Assembly: GCF_963675165.1 (NCBI RefSeq)
Contig: NC_087388.1
Location: forward strand, 2,086,800 to 2,150,799
Direction: 5' to 3'
Source: Halichondria panicea
Lineage: Eukaryota > Porifera > Demospongiae > Suberitida > Halichondriidae
DNA: 64,000 bases
Shown here: piece by piece, positions 45,961-56,000 of the stretch
Numbering within the stretch: position 1 is the stretch's first letter
Layout: the number at the start of each line of letters is the position of its first letter
The notes under the pieces: model-generated
The model's database searches: none
What the model was told of the DNA's origin: nothing
What the model saw: the letters and a program-made list of their open reading frames with translations, nothing else
Position numbers and translations under genes: made by a program

Positions 45961-48900
45961 ATGGACCATACACAAAGAATAAGCGGCCGCAGAGCGAGAA
46001 TGGAAAGACCCTCTTCGAACTATTTCACACGAGAAGACATTGAGGAGTTATCTCAAGCTGACAATCAGACAGTTACTAGGATAATCACTCAAAATGAGAA
46101 TGGATTTTTGAATGCCTTCAAGCACGACAAGTTCTTGAAATCACCAAAAGTTTTGAAACAATTATTGACAGTTGTTCACAAGCTATCCATGTCCAGTGAC
46201 ACCCAGACTGCTTTACGTGTACTAGTTCAACTATTCGGCTACAGTAGTGAACATGCACTTTTTCTTGTGCAGTTGCAACTGCTTATCAGTGGAATGACTT
46301 TTGAAATGAGACAATTGATCAGAGAAGAAAATTTTCAATCGCTGTTTCACCTTACCGAAGTGGGTAAGTTTTGCTTTGAGAAAATTCCAAAAACTGTACA
46401 GAACACATTTCCGATTCCCCATATCAAAGCAGCAATTGACAGCCTCAGGAAACATTGCAAGGACAGCGATATTGAACGGGTCACTCTGGAAGATATTGAA
46501 CAGAATTTACTTGAACTCCAAATCCAGCATATGAGCTTCAAAGAAGAGCAAGTTAGGCCAAAACCCAAACCAATTCGGCAAATTGAAGATGTTAATCTTG
46601 AGCCACCAGAAGATTTTGCCACACTCTCTATTTTGCCTGTCCCTAATGAAATCAACCAGTTTGCCATGAGGCCGTATCTCCGGCCAAATATCATCAAGGG
46701 AGAGTATCGCAGCTGGGAACATTATCTCGACGTCCAGTTCAGACTTCTTCGTGAAGACTTCGTTGGTCCTCTTCGAGAAGGAATTGCGGATTATCTTCAC
46801 AATCCAACAAAAAAAGGAGGTGATGTCCGTGTGTATCGCAATGTGAGAATTCAGCAGCCAGTGTGTGTTACCATGGGAATCGGTTTTGAAGTTTGCTTTG
46901 ACATACAAGCACTCCGTAGAATTAATTGGGAGTATACCAAACGACTTATCAATGGATCTCTCTTGTGCCTTTCAACAGATGAATTTCAAACAATAGCTTT
47001 TGCTTCAGTAGCACAACGAGAAGCAGAGCAGCTTGAGAAAGGTATTGTCACCGTGAAATTTGAAGGCTCTGTCAATGGCTTGGAGCTCAACCCTCAAACC
47101 GAGTACACAATGGTCGAGTCTGTAGCTTACTTTGAAGCTTATCGTCACGTTTTAGAAAAGCTTCAAGCAGTTAGTGAAAAGCATGAGATCGATGTGATGC
47201 CTTTCCGGAGTTACATAGTCAACTGCTCATTTGACAACATCCCGCTTCCACGATATCTCAATCATTTCAACCACACCATATTTGATTTGCAGGAAATCAT
47301 CGAAATTAAAAATAAGCTCGCAAGCTCAAAAGTTGATCTCACTAACGCATCTTCTTGGCCTGACGCAAATGAGACTGACCTTGACCCCTCGCAGTTGAGA
47401 GCAGTTCAAGCAGCTCTCACTCAAGAGATCTCCGTCATTCAAGGTCCCCCGGGTACCGGCAAAACATATGTGGGGATGAAAATTGTCAAAGCTTTCTTGG
47501 CAAACAGAAAAGTGTGGGATCCATTGAAGACCACACCTATTTTAGTTGTATGCTATACGAATCATGCACTTGATCAGTTTCTTGAAGGAATCAGAAGCAA
47601 CGAAATCGATGGCAAACCTCCGAATGTGACAAGAATTGGAGGACGCTGCAAAAGTGATGTTCTTAGGGAATGCATCTTGAAAGAGAAAGTTTGGAGAGCG
47701 AAAACAGACAAAGCGATACCAGAAAGAGAATTCAAAAAATTTAAAGGAGCAGAGAGTAATATGAAGGAACAGGAAAATATCATAGTAGAAGATCTGGAAA
47801 AAATTCGTCTGTCAACTCATAAAATCTTACAGGTTGACAGCTTGCAGTTTGTTATTTCAGCAAGTCATCGTAACCAGCTTAACGTTAATGACACAAATAC
47901 AATCGATCTTTGGTTGGCCTTATCTGATATATATGAAGACCCAGATGATTTGCAGAACATTCCTGAAAAGCAGGAACAATTTCCCAAATTTCTTCAGCAA
48001 AAAGGTACCTCTGAAGACAAAGACACAGAGGTCCAGATGGTTCTAGATGATCGAATAATTGAAGAGAACGAAGTCGTGTCCAAGGATCCAAAAGAAGAAG
48101 AGTGGCAGCTCGAGAAAGTGGCAAGTAAGAAGAAGCACAATAGCGACTGGCATATGGTTCAAATGCCCGAAAAGAAAAAAAAGAAGCTGATATACAAGCA
48201 ACTTAATCATGGGCTGCAACCGATGACTGCTGATGAAGCTGCTAGTATCTCAAATTTATGGAGCTTAGACCGGACACAGCGATGTAGGTTGTATCTTTAT
48301 TGGAGAGACAGACACATTACCCATGCTAGACAGCAGCTGGAAGATCACTCAACGAAATACAGATCTGCTTGTGAAGAGTTTAAATTGAGAAAACAAGACA
48401 TGGATATGACAATTGTCCAAGTTTCAGATGTAGTTGGTATGACTACTACAGGAGCAGCCAAACACAATCACATTATTAAGTCAATTCGACCAAAGATATT
48501 AGTTATCGAAGAAGCTGCTGAGATTTTTGAGCCTCACATTTTCACTTCTCTGTCTCCAACAGTCCAACAGCTGGTTTTAATTGGTGACCATCAACAGCTA
48601 CGGCCAAAGCCAACTTACTACGAGCTTGAAAAGAAATACAACTTTAATGTCTCACTGTTTGAGCGGTTGGCAATGAACGGTTGTCCTGTACAAACACTAA
48701 GTATTCAGCATCGAATGAGACCTGAGATTGCCAGTTTGATTACTCCAGCCATATATAAAAAACTAGACAACCATGAATCAGTGTACAACTATGGTCACAT
48801 CAAAGGAATTGGTAAAAACCTCTTCTTCATCACCCATACTCAGCCAGAACTAGCCGGAGCAGACGACAAACGAAGTCACTCAAATCCTCACGAGGCAAAG

Positions 48901-51285
48901 TACCTAGGAGCTCTCTGTGACTATCTGCTGAAACAAGGCTACAAGCCAGATGAAATCACCATCTTGACTCTCTACCGAGGGCAATTGCTTGAGATTAAGA
49001 ATGTTCTTAAACTCAGACAAATCAATGGTGTGCGAACAGCTGTTGTTGACGACTTCCAGGGAGAAGAAAACAGAATCATTCTGCTCTCCCTTGTGAGGAG
49101 CAACAGAGAACAAAGAATTGGATTTGTGGGAATTGAGAACCGTATTTGCGTTGCTTTGTCGAGAGCCAAAATGAGCTTGTTCATTATTGGAAATGTACAA
49201 ATGCTTCGCGACAAGGTTGAAACTGTATGGCCTAAAGTAATAGAAAATCTCAAAGAAATGGACTGTATTGGTGAAGCTCTCCCATTACATTGCCACATTC
49301 ACCAAGACCAGAAGGTGAACGCCCGAGTGGATAAAGATTTTCTTAAATGCCCGGAGGGTGGATGCCAGAAAAAATGTGACGCTCGTTTGCCCTGTGGTCA
49401 TGTCTGCCGCCAACTTTGCCACCCCTGTGATATAGAGCATCGTGAGTACAAGTGCTTAGTAAATTGCCGAAAACAACTACCTTGTGGTCACATATGTAAA
49501 CAAAAGTGTTGTGAGTGCTCAACCAGCTGCCGACCTTGCAAGGAAGAAGTAACAAAAGTTCTACCAGTGTGTGGACACTTAGAGAAGTGCACATGCTCTG
49601 ATAACCCACTATTCTTACGATGCTCAAAGATTTGTGGACAAACATTAGCATGCAGTCATCTGTGCCAAGAAAAATGCTCTCAGCGTTGCACTTCTAAATG
49701 TACTGTAAAGGTAGACAAGGAGCTATCTTGTGGGCACACTGTCCAAGATTCCTGCTATCTCAAAGAAGAGCTAGTAGAGTGCTCCGTGCCTTGCGGTGCT
49801 TTGTTAGATTGTGAACATCTATGTACTGGAACCTGCTACACTTGCAAAATGGGACGTCTTCACATTGGCTGTAAGTCCAAATGCAATCGTACCCTGACAT
49901 GTGGTCACCTCTGTGACTTTCCTTGCACACCAAGCTGCCCTCCATGCTCCAAGCCATGTGCCAACTTTTGCACCCACAGCCGTTGCCCTAAGAAGTGCTT
50001 TGAACCATGTACTCCCTGCATGGAGCCTTGTGACTGGTCCTGTCCTCATTTTACCTGCACTCAGCCATGCGGAATGCCTTGTAATCGACCTCCTTGCGAT
50101 CAGCCATGTCCAAAGCGCCTGGAGAAATGCAAACACAGGTGCATTGGTCTTTGCGGAGAAATGTGCCCGAAACTATGCCGTATCTGTAATAAAGAAGAGG
50201 TCACTGACATAATTTTTGGACCCGAGGATGAGGAAAATGCTAGATTCATTATTTTGCCCGATTGCAATCACATCATTGTTGTTGAAATGCTTGATAAATG
50301 GATGTCAACTGACAACAGTGATCCTACAGGAGAGTCCCAAGAAATCACTCTCAAAGTATGCCCAAGGTGCAAGACTCCATTGAGACACTGTTTCCGGTAT
50401 GGTAATGACATTAAGAGCAAACTAGCTGATGTGGAAGCTATAAAGAAGAAGCAGATGAGTACAATTGGCTCCATTGACCTACCATCTGAATTAGCAAATT
50501 TGAAACATGCTCTCAAAACCACTAGCGCAATGAATCGCTTTGTTATTGTTCCAGAGCTGCGCACAATCGAAATGATGATCAAAGAAGATTTTAATGCGGA
50601 AAGAAAAAGCACTTCTCTTTCAGCCCTTTTCCCTCACATTGTGAAAGCAAAGCTTTCTTTTCTTCAACAAATTGTTTTGACACATGAAGTTTTAAAACCA
50701 ATGAAAGCAAGAAGGTATTATGCTGCATTATCCTATCAACCCAGGATGGACGAAATTAGGAGAGATCTTAACCAACTTAAACAGTTTGTGATGCAAGAAT
50801 TTCTGTCACAGCAACAACTTTTTGATGCTGAAGCTGAAATGAGGCGTCTTTTTCTCTTAGCGAAAGCAACTGAGCTTCAAGTAAAAATAATTTCTAAGCG
50901 TGCTAAAGTTGCGAAAGAGGATGATGATTACATCACTCAAACTGTTAAAGACCTCGAAGAAAGTAGCTGGAAATGTAAAAAAGTCACTGAAGAAAAGGAA
51001 GTAAGTTTTGTCAAAAGAACAAATTCTTTTCGTGAAAAGTATAACCTTGATGGCCTCTCAGATATTGAAAGACTGGAAATAGTCAAGGCTATTGGTTTAT
51101 CTAAAGTCCATTGGCGCAAGTGTCTAACTGGTCACTATTATGCGATTGGTGAATTTTGGGAAACCATAGAAATAGGGAAGTGTCCCGAGTGTAAAGCAGT
51201 TATCGGAGGAGCAAGTCACGCCTTAGCAGCTGGCAATGTACATGCACCGGAAATGGACAGCTCAAGATCCAACGACAGACTATAA
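45961..51285 (+). CDS. ZNFX1: ZNFX1-like RNA helicase, gene B
   Basis: One uninterrupted 1774-codon exon. ATG at 45961 follows an acceptor-like TTTTTAATAG with phase 1, as in genes A and C, so an upstream exon is possible. Domains: helical ARM-like N-terminus (residues about 20-150), ZNFX1 block, SF1 helicase with GPPGTGKTY (about 497), VIEEAAEIFE (about 847), LIGDHQQLRPK (about 876), QHRMRPEI (about 915), VDDFQGEENRIILLSL (about 1028), VALSRAK (about 1063). NFX1-type zinc fingers occupy about 1140-1410. The terminal RZ-type finger keeps its presumed ligands (C-x3-H, CPEC), but the invariant GECGGAM segment of A and C reads GEFWETI, and the HAAWSEM tail is replaced by an unrelated one. The helicase looks active; the C-terminal finger may have changed role. 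Confidence 0.9.
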   Translation: MDHTQRISGRRARMERPSSNYFTREDIEELSQADNQTVTRIITQNENGFLNAFKHDKFLKSPKVLKQLLTVVHKLSMSSDTQTALRVLVQLFGYSSEHALFLVQLQLLISGMTFEMRQLIREENFQSLFHLTEVGKFCFEKIPKTVQNTFPIPHIKAAIDSLRKHCKDSDIERVTLEDIEQNLLELQIQHMSFKEEQVRPKPKPIRQIEDVNLEPPEDFATLSILPVPNEINQFAMRPYLRPNIIKGEYRSWEHYLDVQFRLLREDFVGPLREGIADYLHNPTKKGGDVRVYRNVRIQQPVCVTMGIGFEVCFDIQALRRINWEYTKRLINGSLLCLSTDEFQTIAFASVAQREAEQLEKGIVTVKFEGSVNGLELNPQTEYTMVESVAYFEAYRHVLEKLQAVSEKHEIDVMPFRSYIVNCSFDNIPLPRYLNHFNHTIFDLQEIIEIKNKLASSKVDLTNASSWPDANETDLDPSQLRAVQAALTQEISVIQGPPGTGKTYVGMKIVKAFLANRKVWDPLKTTPILVVCYTNHALDQFLEGIRSNEIDGKPPNVTRIGGRCKSDVLRECILKEKVWRAKTDKAIPEREFKKFKGAESNMKEQENIIVEDLEKIRLSTHKILQVDSLQFVISASHRNQLNVNDTNTIDLWLALSDIYEDPDDLQNIPEKQEQFPKFLQQKGTSEDKDTEVQMVLDDRIIEENEVVSKDPKEEEWQLEKVASKKKHNSDWHMVQMPEKKKKKLIYKQLNHGLQPMTADEAASISNLWSLDRTQRCRLYLYWRDRHITHARQQLEDHSTKYRSACEEFKLRKQDMDMTIVQVSDVVGMTTTGAAKHNHIIKSIRPKILVIEEAAEIFEPHIFTSLSPTVQQLVLIGDHQQLRPKPTYYELEKKYNFNVSLFERLAMNGCPVQTLSIQHRMRPEIASLITPAIYKKLDNHESVYNYGHIKGIGKNLFFITHTQPELAGADDKRSHSNPHEAKYLGALCDYLLKQGYKPDEITILTLYRGQLLEIKNVLKLRQINGVRTAVVDDFQGEENRIILLSLVRSNREQRIGFVGIENRICVALSRAKMSLFIIGNVQMLRDKVETVWPKVIENLKEMDCIGEALPLHCHIHQDQKVNARVDKDFLKCPEGGCQKKCDARLPCGHVCRQLCHPCDIEHREYKCLVNCRKQLPCGHICKQKCCECSTSCRPCKEEVTKVLPVCGHLEKCTCSDNPLFLRCSKICGQTLACSHLCQEKCSQRCTSKCTVKVDKELSCGHTVQDSCYLKEELVECSVPCGALLDCEHLCTGTCYTCKMGRLHIGCKSKCNRTLTCGHLCDFPCTPSCPPCSKPCANFCTHSRCPKKCFEPCTPCMEPCDWSCPHFTCTQPCGMPCNRPPCDQPCPKRLEKCKHRCIGLCGEMCPKLCRICNKEEVTDIIFGPEDEENARFIILPDCNHIIVVEMLDKWMSTDNSDPTGESQEITLKVCPRCKTPLRHCFRYGNDIKSKLADVEAIKKKQMSTIGSIDLPSELANLKHALKTTSAMNRFVIVPELRTIEMMIKEDFNAERKSTSLSALFPHIVKAKLSFLQQIVLTHEVLKPMKARRYYAALSYQPRMDEIRRDLNQLKQFVMQEFLSQQQLFDAEAEMRRLFLLAKATELQVKIISKRAKVAKEDDDYITQTVKDLEESSWKCKKVTEEKEVSFVKRTNSFREKYNLDGLSDIERLEIVKAIGLSKVHWRKCLTGHYYAIGEFWETIEIGKCPECKAVIGGASHALAAGNVHAPEMDSSRSNDRL

Positions 51286-51593
51286 TGATTTTTTCATTGC
51301 CAATAGATAGTTGTGTGACAGCTATTCTACTTGTACTACATGATTGTATTAGAGTCATCGTATACTATAAGTCTATTATATCTATATTAATTCGCGTTTG
51401 CATAGTTATTAGTGTGATAAAAAATACAAGTCCTATACATGTGTAGGTACATTCAAATATCGTTCCTGTCTTACTGTACAAGTGCATGATATGAATGAAC
51501 TCAATGAGCTGTAAGTGAGGTAACAATAGCGAGAATGTGGCTTTATAAGTACTGTGTATATAACACAGGAATTAATGGATGCACATGCATGAC
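51286..51593. other. 3' flank of gene B
   Basis: AT-rich, with no gene and no canonical AATAAA close to the stop. Confidence 0.4.
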
Positions 51594-51639
51594 TAGCCTC
51601 GATTCAAGGCCGCTGTAAAGCGGACTTGAGTCGAGGCTA
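51594..51639. mobile_element. 46-bp palindromic micro-element with perfect 9-bp duplication
   Basis: TAGCCTCGATTCAAGGCCGC to GACTTGAGTCGAGGCTA, flanked by ATGCATGAC at 51585-51593 and 51640-51648. It is the shortest clean member of the TAGCCTCGA family. From 51649 to 52914 no gene was seen. Confidence 0.85.
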
Positions 51640-52914
51640 ATGCATGACATGCAAAAGGGTGATGCCCGCATGAGCGATGCAGTGACTGAGACAATAATAT
51701 TAATTATTGAATGCATAATTATGATGACACTGTAAGTATACATTATGTATAATCTACGAGTCAGGACTTTGAGAAATTCCGATGGCAATAATATAATTCG
51801 GTAAAATGTAGCCTGTGTAATGATGCATATAATTATGTATGTAGATAATTATGTTGTACTGCCCATTCTTTACCAATAGGTCATGCACATGGTAATCTTG
51901 AGTGGCAGATATCCAGGGGACTTTCGTAAGTCTCATAAATCAGCTGCCCTTCTTTTGGGAAGACCTTCCTGAGAGGTGCGAATTCATGAGTCTAGGGAGT
52001 TTCAGTGATTTCAAATGAAACCTCCTGTTCGGTTAATATCTAAGTGATCTGATCAGCAACTTAGTCAACTAACTGAGCAGTAACATGCAGCTACCTAAAA
52101 TTATAAAAATTAAATTATAGCGTGAAATTTTCGAGGGGCTTAATTTTCGCTGTTTTTGTGAGTTAGGAATCCTCCACGAAATTAGATCCACAAAAATTAA
52201 TGAATTAATGCTATAGCTAACGGAAGACACAGCGTCATTTGATTTGATCAAGTAACGCGAATTTTATTCAACAAAATGCTTTTAGAGGCCAGGAAATTTA
52301 AGTTCCTCGAAAAATTTGCGCTATACAGTATTTCAGTGAAACCCCTTTCCTATATTTACTGGATCACCACTGTTTGAAGATGAGAATGAATAATATCTTG
52401 GTGAATGGATTTCCTTGAAATAGGTTCTAGATCTGAATGATAAACATTTTGATGAATCCGGCTTATTCCTTGAAACAGTAGTTCTAACTAAGTGATCTAA
52501 GTGATAAAGTTATTCTGCTGATGGTCAGTTCAGTCTCAGCCTCAGGTGAATTCCATGAAATTCCAATGAGGTGTTTTTTCAGCCCAAATTCATAGTATTA
52601 TAGATCTAATTGACCATGAATATCATTTACTCTGAAGTAGTGAAGTTCTTGGAATGGTAATCTCCCTTATAGTAGCTACTTCCTATAAAAAGTGTCTTGC
52701 TAGATGTAAATACTCATTGAGTTTTCACAGTCTTTAGCAGTATAATCTAGAATCTGGAGCAAACAATTGGAAAGTGAGCAAAGATATCATCATTGGTCCA
52801 ATCTGAGCAATGTATTAAAGCAAGCTATCTAGATCTATGTTAAATTTCTTTCTATGATTATAAGAACTACGATATATATCCATTCATCACTAAAACTCTG
52901 TATATAGAAGCGAT

Positions 52915-53059
52915 ATGGATGATGATTTCATGTGGCGAGGAAATCCGCTGGAAGCAAGGCCAATACTTCTGGATCATCAAGTAGGTGCTCAGCATGGTCG
53001 GCCAGCTGGTAGGAGACAGGCTGCATTCGGACGCAGGCCACAGAGAGCAGGACTACAGG
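52915..53059 (+). CDS. Proposed first coding exon of gene C
   Basis: 145 nt from ATG (MDDDFMWRGNPLEARPI) to CTACAGG/GTAAGC, phase 1. It is arginine-rich at the end (RPAGRRQAAFGRRPQRAG), matching in character the RG-rich start of the main exon. A minus-strand open frame over the same bases has no support. Confidence 0.62.
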
Positions 53060-56000
53060 GTAAGCAGTAAGGTCACTATTTGGCAGTAGGGTGGTTGATT
53101 CAGTAAGTTCCTGAGGCGCATGGGCGGCCACGGGTTATAGTAGTCCGCTGGCCATAGTCTGTGTGAGTGTGTGTGTGTGTGTGCGTGCTTGTATGTGTGA
53201 TTCCGAGTCTGCTCACTTGGATGCTATGGCGCAACGTTTACAGTATGCATGGACATTAGCCTCCCAGAACAATTTATTAGTATAACAGTGGAAGATTGTT
53301 GATGTTAAAGCTTACCTTGCACATTGGCTATATATACAATATTATATTTGTGACCTCCAACAAAATGTTAGCTGCTGGGAGGAAGGTAGCTAAACGCGGC
53401 TTTATTTCAAGGCACGCATTAGCATTGCTCATGTGCACTATGGGGAGCTCTATTTGGTTTCATGAAAAGAGACTCTATAGGCTTCTTTTGTTGACTCTAT
53501 GCTATTAAACTTATGAGTTTAGCCTTGCATGCACTAAAGCGCTAGCTTTTTGTTAGCTATAAGAGTCAGAAAAAAGCTGCAAAGCTTTCCTGCTTTTTTT
53601 CTGTAATACTAAAGGTGTACATAGAGGCATTTTACTCCCGTAAAAGTTACAGTAATGTAGCTCCGTGTCATGTTCTCAATTTATATCTAGCTAGCTATGG
53701 CATGCAACGCGTTGTCTTGTTTGAAGCAAGATGGCCTCACTCTCATGGCAGAACAGGCCCAGGCTCTCAAGCTCCTGTTTGAGGGAAGGGACGTGTTTAT
53801 CTGGTTCCCAACGGGGTATGGCAAGTCTCTCTGCTATATCAGTTGCTACCCTTTTTAATGGACTACAAGCTAGGTAGGACCAAGGCTCCTCCTGTTGACA
53901 AAAGTGTTGTTCTTGTTAATTGTCTCTCCCCTTGTATCTCTCATCATGAGACTCATGATTGACCAGGTCAGGAGTCTAAACAATAGAAGTGTTTCTGCTG
54001 CCATCCTCAGTAGCAATAAAGGAATCGACAAAGATTTGGTTGCCACTGCCAAAGAAGTGTCTTCTGGGAAGTATTTCCTGCTGTATACTGCCCCAGAGGC
54101 TGTTGTTGAAGACCACTGTTGGAGGATTCATTTTTTGTACCACAGAGTCAATTTATTAAAAAACCATGCCCAGATCACGCCCAAATACAATCAATACCAG
54201 GCCTAGTAGGCGACCTAGCGTTCAATTGGAGGCGGATCGGCCTGGGGTCGAGGCTAGTCTGAGGTAGGCCCTGGCAAATTATGCCAGCATAATTTGGGGC
54301 ATAAATAGGTTAGGTCATTATGCTGGCATAATTGGGGCATAATAGGGTTAAAATTTTGAATTTGGTCAGTTTGGTGCAAATGCAACGTTCCTCTGCTGCT
54401 GCTGAATGTGTTTTTTCTCTTTTAAATAACAAGAGTTGTTACTACTGCTGAAAAAAGATTATTTATAACGTCAATGTGGGGCATAATGGGTTCTTTCAAC
54501 GAGCATAATAGGCTGAATTTGGGGCACTGCTCAAAAGCATAAACATTGCACAAGGAGCTGACTCAGCAACAGCGCTATGCACTAGCTAGTTGACCTATGC
54601 ACTTTAATTAGTCTAGCTAGCTAGCTAGCTAGCCTAGATCCTTTATACTCTTAGTAGCTATACCTGGCTGTTGTCTAACATCTCGGATCAGGTGTCATAT
54701 ACGGCACCGGATGTAATTTTGAAGGGGGAGGGGTTCGGGTTAGCTAATAGGCAGAAAAAGGAGCATAATTTGCCAGGGCCTAGTCTGAGGTTACAACAAT
54801 TTTGCCACCAACCTTGTTACTTATGCATCTGCATGTAGACTCACTGACTTAAGAGATGTTGGATCAGGTGTCATGTACGGCACCGGATGTGGACACGCCC
54901 TAATTTTTGTTATTTTCCCTAAATTTGCCTATTATTCTATATTTCCAAAATGCTACATATTATTCTTCAAGATTAATTAGCGCAGGGCTATAGTTATGGC
55001 AGCCAGGTGAGCAGATCGACTCAGAATACACAGACAAGACATGCAGACAGACTAATATAACCTGTCACTGCAGTGTGGCCAGTGGCGGATCTAGGATTCT
55101 TGAAAAGGGGATTCCAGCACCCTCATTTTGGCCATGCCCATGTAATGACACACAAATAGTACCCTTAAAAAAAGATGATCGCTTTTTCGGAAACCGTCAA
55201 CATGCATCGTTAGCCTTTCAGTCACTAAAACTGTAGAAAAAAGTGTGCAAGCTGCGCTGTGCTAATGCCTCTCGCCATGTTTTGCTTTTGCTTTAATAAA
55301 GCATGTTATAGAAAAGGTAATTATAGTTTGCTTTGTATAATGTTACGTTATTATTGTTGATGACAATGAACACACAGTCATTATATAGGAGAGGAGCTTA
55401 ATGGCAACAGAAGCCTAATCTGATGGGTTGCAACTGCATTGATGACGTTATCAATTTATAATGATATTCATAGTAATGGATAATGATAATACTGCTCACA
55501 TCCGCTTATAATTTACTGGAGTCTCTGACGGGAAACTACAGTCTCATTTGGAGTGGCCTTATGTAGATCTAGAAGTTTACATTTCCTGTCAATGAATAAT
55601 TATACAAAAGGGGCTTGAAGTACCAGAGAAATAGTTGTGTATCTAGTAGCATTGTAGTTAGTGATTCGTGGCTTACCAGAACCTCTCATGAAAAGAGAAA
55701 AAAAAATTGCACAGCACATGTCAGGGCCGGATCCAGGGGGTGGTTTTGAGGGGCTGAAGCCCCCCCTTTTGAAAAAACTACTATGTATTGCTAATTGCTA
55801 GTCTGAGGTTAGCCTCAGTCCCAGGCCGTTTTTTTTTAATAGAACGAAGTTGAAAAATACGGCCTGGTATTGATTGTATCTGGGCGTGGCAGGAACCGGA
55901 AACTAAAGCAGAGATTCTTCACATTTTGTTCAGCTTTGCAGCTTTTATCTTAATCTTGCAGCTCCAATAGTTAGTGCTCTAGTGTAGAGCTAACTAGAAT

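Noticed and set aside
52928-53131. A 67-aa minus-strand frame
   Set aside because: The plus strand here has an ATG exon with a phase-matched donor leading into gene C; the minus frame has no homology or splice context.
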